Of a DNA stretch of 64,000 nucleotides, positions 57,589-64,000 are shown piece by piece (the first letter of the stretch is position 1; every line of letters starts with the position of its first letter). The notes under the pieces were generated by a model. The model was given only the letters and a program-made list of their open reading frames with translations, made no database searches and had not been told where the DNA came from. Origin of the DNA: Artemisia argyi (lineage: Eukaryota > Streptophyta > Magnoliopsida > Asterales > Asteraceae); the NCBI GenBank assembly GCA_030686995.1, contig CM060681.1, positions 163,953,333 to 164,017,332 on the forward strand. Direction: 5' to 3'. The position numbers and the translations under genes are program-made.

Positions 57589-58452
57589 TGATATATCCAT
57601 ATGATATAACATTAATCTGTAAGTTCAAAAACTCAAAATTCTTTCATAAAATTGGCATAAATATTTATATATAACTTCAAATGATTTATCATTTTTTGTA
57701 TTGAAAAATACACATATTTGGATTTCCAATCATAAATCACACATAATTTTTAAACCTTCAAATCAATACAACTTATTCATAAAAGTTGGAGAAAATATAA
57801 GATTTTAAGTTTTTCGGTAATCAAACTCGTTTGATGTATCACATATGCTATAACACTAATCGTAAGTTCGAACACTAAACATGATGTCGTGAAATAAACA
57901 TAAGTATTTGTATAGTACTTCAAAAGATTCATCATTGAAAAATACATTTTCTTAACTTTTCAACCATATATCATGCATAATACTTGAACCTCTAAGTCAA
58001 TACGGTTTATTCATAAAAGTTGAAGAAATTAGAAAAAAAAAACCTAATATTCACACTCGCTTGATGTATCAAATGTGATATGTAAGTTCGAACACTCAAC
58101 ATATTTTCGTAAAATGAACATAAATGTATGTGGACAACTCTAAAAGATTCATGGTATTTTGCACCTAAAAATAATACTTGTGTCTATTTTATGGCATCAT
58201 GTTCAATCTTCAAATATATCCAAATTAGTGTTATATCACATGTGAGATATTAAGCGAGTTTGGATTAAAAAAAAAAATCGTTTAATTTCTCAAACTTCTA
58301 TGAAGAAACTCTATTAATTTGAAAGTTCAAAAATTATGTATGATATATAGTTTAAAAGCTAATGATTAGTATCTTTAAATGAAAAAAATTGTGAATCATT
58401 TGAAGTTTCACACAAATATATGTTAAGTGTTCGAACTTATGCATTAGTGTTA
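57589..58452. repeat. Cluster of foldback arm repeats (copies 2-5)
   Basis: Three direct units beginning GATRTATCACATATG near 57589, 57833 and 58062, and inverted units at about 58200 and 58390 onward (continuing at 59769). They share TAAGTTCGAACACT and TTCAAAAGATTCATC. Same family as 20119-20560. Confidence 0.65.
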
Positions 58453-59759
58453 GTTAATTATACATATAGGTAACGAATTTTCTAAAATTTTCAATGTTAG
58501 GTAATTTACCCTCAAAAATACTATGTTAGGTAACAAAACTTTGTGCAACCTTCAATGTTAGTTAATATGACCGTTTTTGCTACCATGTCAGCTTGTTGGG
58601 CCCATTTGTGTCTAGTTATAATTAAAAGAGTTAATTACTTAAATGAGTATTTTGGTCTTTTCAAGTCTTTCTCTCTATTTTCTTCAATTCATCATCCCCA
58701 ATTCACACACCATTCTTCAACTCTCACAATCTTTCATTTTTTAGTCATGAGATTTACAAAACTCACACTACTAATCTCACTCCTAATATGCTTACCACCA
58801 TCATCACCAGATCCTAACGATGAATCTTGTTTAACCAATTTATTCAATTCTATTCAAGACCCAAATCATAATTTACAAAACTGGATAAAACCCACTTTCC
58901 AAAACCCATGTTCTGGTTTCGTATCAAATCTCGTCGGTGCTACTTGCAACAACGGACGGATTTACAAACTATCGCTAATTAACTTGAATGTTCATGGTAC
59001 AATCTCACCCTTTATTTCAAACTGCACTAATTTACAATCTTTAGACATTTCAAACAACTTACTCACCGGAATAATCCCACCGGACCTCCGGTTGTTGGTT
59101 AACCTTGTTGTGCTTAATCTTACAGCTAATCTGGCGACATCCCACTAATGTCATTAATTGTACTTTACTTAAACATTACTGATTTACATGAAAATGAGCT
59201 AACATGCACAATCCCATTTCAACTTGGGTCTTTAATGAAATAAGGGTCTTTATGGATACCCTTTGGGGCCAATGAAAAGTAAAGGGTTATCAGTGGTTGT
59301 GATTGTGGCTATTGGACTGAGGAGTGGGTTGTTGAGCTTGGTTTTGAGTTTTACTATGGTGTGTATTTGGTTGAGAGTTAATGATAAGAATATGGCTGAT
59401 GAACAAGAGGGGAAGATTACTCAAATGATGCCCGATTATTGATTTATTTCGTGTTCAGGCGTGTAGCTTCTATTTGAATTATGAGTTCGATTTTCATTAT
59501 GGTTATGGGAAAGAGATATGGTGGGTTTTGGTGATGGTGGACCGTGGGATGTTGGTGGTGTTCCTTATTAAATATATATGAAAGGACAAATATACCATTC
59601 AACTTATTGGTTTAGCAAGTCACTAGTTGCAAAAATACATAATATTACCTAACATTGAATAAAGATTAAAGTTTCATTACCTAACATAGTATTTTTGAAA
59701 GTAAATTACCTGACATTGAAAATTTTGGAAAGTTCCTTACCTAACAATAGAATTAACCC
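58453..59759. mobile_element. Pack-MULE carrying a captured LRR gene copy
   Basis: Inverted ends of about 100 bp (CAATGTTAGGTAATTTAC and AATACTATGTTAGGTAA at the left, complements at the right) bound 1.3 kb. The flanks are TTAGTGTTA (58444-58452) and TTGGTGTTA (59760-59768), a 9-bp duplication with one mismatch. The related foldback repeat at 20513-20521 holds the uninterrupted site TTAGTGTTATATC. Inside lies a host-gene copy with its upstream leader. No transposase ORF. Confidence 0.88.
58747..59442 (+). pseudogene. RLP44-like LRR receptor-like protein, truncated copy
   Basis: The ATG at 58747 opens a signal-peptide-like start ([16 protein letters not shown]), then an N-terminal cap ([18 protein letters not shown]) and LRRs ([20 protein letters not shown]). 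A frameshift near 59130 closes the frame at 59146; in the next frame LRR text continues (ITDLHENELT), then an internal deletion joins it to [17 protein letters not shown] transmembrane segment and cytoplasmic tail to QMMPDY end at 59440-59442. Order and tail fit the RLP44 type of LRR receptor-like proteins (from memory), which act in cell-wall and brassinosteroid signalling. The kinase-less layout and both true ends are kept, so almost the whole coding unit was captured, then broken. Confidence 0.82.
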
Positions 59760-59768
59760 TTGGTGTTA

Positions 59769-59935
59769 TATCACATGTGGTCTATCATACAAACTCATTT
59801 ACCCTGAGAAAAAAATGTCTAAAGTATATGAAATGTCTATTTATTGAAAGAAAATTAAATTTTTGCTGTAAGCAGATAATTTGTTTTGCCCAATGATCAA
59901 CGATTTTTGAAATATATTATTTTTGAAAAAATAAG
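59769..59935. repeat. Right part of the foldback repeat split by the Pack-MULE
   Basis: TATATCACATGTGGTCTATC and the following stretch resume the copy interrupted at 58452 and align with 20521-20690. Confidence 0.65.
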
Positions 59936-61266
59936 AGCAAAAGGAAGGGGTGACTAGAGATATACAAGTGGGTGGTTTTTTTGTTTTAAAAAATGTGTGT
60001 ATAATTGACCCATTTTATAGTCTCTAAAATACTCTATCTCACTTTTTTTCTTTTTTCTTTTCTTTTTTTTTTAATCACTCACTTTGTTATATATAATAAA
60101 ATAAATAGAAAAAAGAAAAAGGTGGCAAGAAAATTCATGATGCGGCTTCTAGTTTCCGCGATGACGCATTATCCGCACCTGCCTTGTTGGAGTTCCTATC
60201 TTTTCAGTGCGCTAAACCTTTTTGACATTTTCCAAAACGTGTAATGACGAAATTTTGTAACTTACTTTAATTTGGGTGTAATGTGTTAAAGTAATAAAAG
60301 ATTTGTTGAATGAAAAATGATTATCATGCTTAAAACGCATGATCAAATATATGTTGATAAACACCGATGAAACGTAGAATAATTAAAAATAAATATTTGT
60401 ATGAAAAATGAATTGTTTCAAATTATTAATGATTTAAACATATATATTAGGTCTCTTTAGCTTGTCGTTTTTAAATAACCGATGTACTTTAAAAATGAAA
60501 TGTTACAATTGTATCATTTACTCTTTTTATTCAAATTTCTACTATTCATTTTTTGAAATCAACCAATCAAATTATTAGATACATTTATAGACACGATTAA
60601 TAAGCACAACAATCATTTTTCAATATATTAAAAGAAGTCAAAGTTAATGTAAAAAATGGTAACTAGACTATTCTCTTTCTCATATGATCGACCTCATGTA
60701 AAATAAATAAATAAATAAATAAATCGTTAAATGATAGACCTCCAATCCTCGATGCATACGACTTCCTTCCGAGTCACCATATCTCGTTGTTGCTAGACCC
60801 GTACGCACTATAGCCAATACCTCGTCTTCCTTCTCCAGTATTATATTTTTTCATATTTATTAAAAAATAAATAAAAAAAAAATAAAAAAAATTGTGTTAT
60901 GTATCAAGAATGGCACCATTTTTGTCTATTTGGCAAGTTTAATGAAATATGGTATTCTTTGATGGAGACATGGGGGGTTTGTGGAAAAGAATGGGCCTTC
61001 GACCATTCATTGCTTTGAGACTTCGTGGTTCGAACTTTGAAGCATGACTTAAATCGTCTCTATTTGCTTTGCATTTTACATACTTTGTATTATATAATGT
61101 AACAATGAAATTGTTTGTTTGACAATAACGAGTAATCGATACTTCGACGTCGTCTGCCGACTACTTAATATATATTTACGATTACACAAAAGAAAGATAT
61201 ATATTTACAAAATACGTTATATATTGATGTTGTTATATTTGTTCATATATAAAATAATATTTATTT
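59936..61266. other. Unassigned AT-rich DNA
   Basis: Contains a T/C-rich tract (60043-60073), (AAAT)n near 60700-60724 and no credible ORF. Confidence 0.3.
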
Positions 61267-61640
61267 GGGATTTTGTACATGGAGGCCACCCAACTTTTAA
61301 CAATTTTTCATTAAAGCCGCTCATTTATGAAAAATATCTTATAGGCCGTTCAAGTGTATTTCTCTTTCCGTTTGTACCAAATCCGGCAATATAAAGTGTT
61401 TATTGACTAAAATATCATTGATATATCAAATATATATTACATATTTATAATTTAATTTGTTATAATTTCAATTTTTCAGAGTGGACATTCGTCAATATAC
61501 AATTTTTTGGTGTAATTTTGAACGGATTTGGTATAAATGAAAAAGGAAATATACTTGAACGGCATATAAGTTAGTTTCATAAATGGACGGCCTTATTGAA
61601 AGAAAGTTAAAACTTGGATGACCTCCACGAACAAAATCCC
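61267..61640. mobile_element. MITE with about 120-bp terminal inverted repeats
   Basis: GGGATTTTGTACATGGAGGC at the left pairs with the complement of the right end (CCTCCACGAACAAAATCCC) and similarity continues for about 120 bp, to the pair CCAAATCCG/CGGATTTGG. TATTT stands on both sides (61262-61266, 61641-61645). 374 bp, no ORF; the ORF at 61119-61394 is an artefact of the arm. Confidence 0.88.
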
Positions 61641-62010
61641 TATTTAGAATTGTAAAAGTGAGGTAATTTGCACACTTAATTGTTTGTGTCTTGACATTTA
61701 TACCCTTCCATGTGTGAATATAATTAAAAGTGATGTAAAAGTATAAATGTTAAGAAACAAAATAATTTAAATGTGCAAATCGTGTTCTCAAATAAAGTAA
61801 AAAGGAGGAAAAATAGTGAACATGAAAGGCAGTAATCTATTCTCCTTTTATATACTCCACTTACTCTCACTTTTATTATTAAAAAAATACAACTTTCATT
61901 TTACTGTCTTTCCTTCATTTTCACCTCTCATTATAATGGTATATTATTGAGATTATTGTTTGTATGTGAACACATAATTTAAACTAACCAAACGGGTTAG
62001 GTTGCAAGAG

Positions 62011-62336
62011 TTAGGTGGTGTTTGCTTTTTAAGAGGTTCAGAATTTGAATCTGAATCGCACATCTGAATGGAAAAAAAAGAAAAAAAAAACCTCATGTTT
62101 GAACCGTACATTTGCTTGCTCGTTTTTTATTTTATTTTATTTTATTTTATTTTGGTCAACAAGAGGCAACAAGACACCCCTCTGAAGTCTAGATCATTAA
62201 GATCTTACTGCCTCTGACCGCGACTGAACAGGAAAAAAAAACAAACGGTCTGAACGGCCAAATGTCTGACCGCGTCTGAACGATTCAAATTCAGGGGCTG
62301 TTAAAATCCGTTTTTTAAAAAACAAACACGACCTTA
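62011..62336. mobile_element. MITE with TAGGTGGTGTTTG-type ends
   Basis: TTAGGTGGTGTTTG at the left and CAAACACGACCTTA at the right are imperfect inverted ends; GAATTTGAATC / GATTCAAATTC extend the pairing inward. (TTTTA)n at about 62128-62152. 326 bp; no clear target duplication. Confidence 0.65.
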
Positions 62337-63879
62337 GTATCAAATGACAAAATAAAATTAAAATGAGAAAGTTGATAAAAAAAAATTATAATCGTATATT
62401 TCAGATACATCTGAAAATATACGCGTCTCTTTTTGTATTTCTCTTTCTCATTTGAAATATATAACTAAAATTTCTTCTCATTCTTTTAATTTTAATTTAT
62501 CTTCTCACTAAATCTCTTTTCTAGGTTGCAATAGATTTTTTTAACAAGCTATGTATATATTTTCTTTTAAAAGACAGCTAAGTAACTTCTAATATTTACA
62601 CAATAAATCAATCTCATAACATATTAAGCAGAAATCAAACTTACAACTATTTAATTAAAGAACATTTTGATCGTGAGATATGTTACGATCACACATCGAT
62701 TAAGTATGAGATTTGTTGATGGTTTATAAGTTAAGGTGTCCCCTCCTCTTTCAAGCTAGCTTTTTGAATGGGTTTTACATTTAAACTTACGAATCAATAC
62801 AAGCTTAGTATGTGATAGGTTCGTATCAAAATAGCGAACAAGTCTTGTGGTTTTTATTTATCAAAATATATAAATTTCACATGTAACCAATTATATACTG
62901 TAACAGTTTTGACCGAATCTTTATGAATCTATAATATTCCTCGTCATCAGTGATCCAAAAGAAAAAAAAACGTTCATACGACACTGCATTATTTGGGCAC
63001 GAAACAATTAAATAATTGTTATAAACTTCGTTCGGTGGATAATGCGTTGTGATTTTTATATTCTTTTTTACTTTTTTATTTTTTTTTATTTTTTCCGAAA
63101 GGGACTTTATTAGAAATAGAACAAAGGATATGAACAACCAGTACAGCTAGAAAAGCTCGACACCCATCGGCTAACAACATCAGACACAACCAAAAGCTAC
63201 AATTTATGAACCATTTTTAATGAACTAGATAAATACTCTTTTAGCTTTAAAATTATTATCCACATTATTCTTTTCAAAGTGTCTTTAATTAATTGTTACT
63301 ACTAAAATCAGATAGACAATTTTGATATAGCTTATTGTATTTTTATACTTGTAATTGTTACTAAAATCTTCAAAGATACTACGGAGTATTAATTAGTAAG
63401 CTAACGATAAAACGGTGATTGTAACAAAGATAAAGCGGTGTAAGCTGTTAGTGAACACTTATTTTAAAACGGACTAAAGAATATGTTATTCGAATTTAGC
63501 ATCTCACGGTATATGCTATTTTTATACGACTTAATCAAGTTGCAACTAATTTAGACGGTTTGTGTATTTTCTCTCTATTTAAGGCATATTCTTAAGATTG
63601 AGACATATTGAATCAAACATCATTTCATTAAATTTTTGTGTAAATAACACGTGTGATTTCTGATAAATACGTCCATAACACACTAAAAAAGAGGAGAAAA
63701 GAATTCAGAGAAATTGAAATGGACTAATTTCTCTTGTTTGGTAAAGAAAAATAAAAAAGAGGAGAATTAAAAAGATTTTAGTAGAGAAATGAAGAGAGTT
63801 GAGTAATGTAATTTAAGTAGCCTCATTTCCTTTAATTTAATGAAGAAATTAGAGAAATGGATTATTTTTTTGAAAAAAT

Positions 63880-63926
<47 letters not shown>

Positions 63927-64000
63927 AACAATTTACGTGCAACATTTTGTGCTTAAAACTTTTTTTTTTTTTTTTTTTAACGCTATTATTATATGATCAT
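62337..64000. other. Unassigned AT-rich DNA with T-runs
   Basis: Long T-runs at 63881-63920 and 63961-63978. No credible ORF or RNA gene. Confidence 0.35.

Overview
This window is intergenic plant DNA made almost entirely of transposable elements. No intact host gene was found. The LTR elements belong to the Ty1/copia superfamily, and their long coiled-coil Gag and a large third ORF after pol mark them as Sirevirus-type. The third ORF resembles ones I associate from memory with daisy-family (Asteraceae) genomes, so a eudicot, probably Asteraceae, is the likely source.

Layout. 1-7285: element A, a non-autonomous LTR element without gag-pol whose left LTR is cut by the window edge. It sits inside the integrase region of element B. 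7286-17646: element B (+), a decayed Sirevirus with integrase, RT, RNase H, an antisense acidic ORF, a divergent sense ORF3 and a 3' LTR; a 1.4-kb solo LTR with a perfect GTCTC target duplication splits its RT/RNase H. 17647-19294: a gag, primer-binding site and LTR of the same family in the opposite orientation (B'). 19295-25934: AT-rich unassigned DNA with a foldback repeat and a MITE. 25935-31593: element C, a second copy of A that has lost its 3' third. 31594-49532: element D, an 18-kb Sirevirus with 8.5 kb after pol, inserted in C; its 3' LTR lacks its last ~34 bp. 49533-50856: element E (-), only a gag start and 5' LTR, of the solo-LTR family. 51.4-52.8 kb: F, a decayed element fragment on the minus strand with a small ORF. 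53-64 kb: simple repeats, a LINE 3' end, a hAT element nested in a MULE, a Pack-MULE carrying a broken RLP44-like LRR gene copy, and two MITEs.

The most interesting pattern is regulatory. Each LTR family carries its own short motif, mostly in inverted half-sites. It is clustered near the LTR promoter and/or in the leader, and again upstream of an internal accessory ORF. In A/C it is a GGCGG-CCCCTTAATT module, in the solo LTR and E a GGCGGAACCC module, in F a GACGRTACCRYTAAAT module, in B CTGCTGAAG, and in D two arrays of about 20 copies each of YTTACGCATAAG. The sequences are unrelated but the placement is the same, and three families share a two-forward, two-reverse half-site order. Palindromic LTR regions are known in maize Sireviruses (from memory); the duplication before internal ORFs looks like a family-specific cis code, perhaps bound by an element-encoded factor as in VANDAL/VANC anti-silencing. 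That reading is inference. A second RNA-level theme is a conserved hairpin-rich R-U5 block shared by LTRs with unrelated U3 regions, and a hairpin-dense noncoding stretch in D (47.6-48.7 kb).
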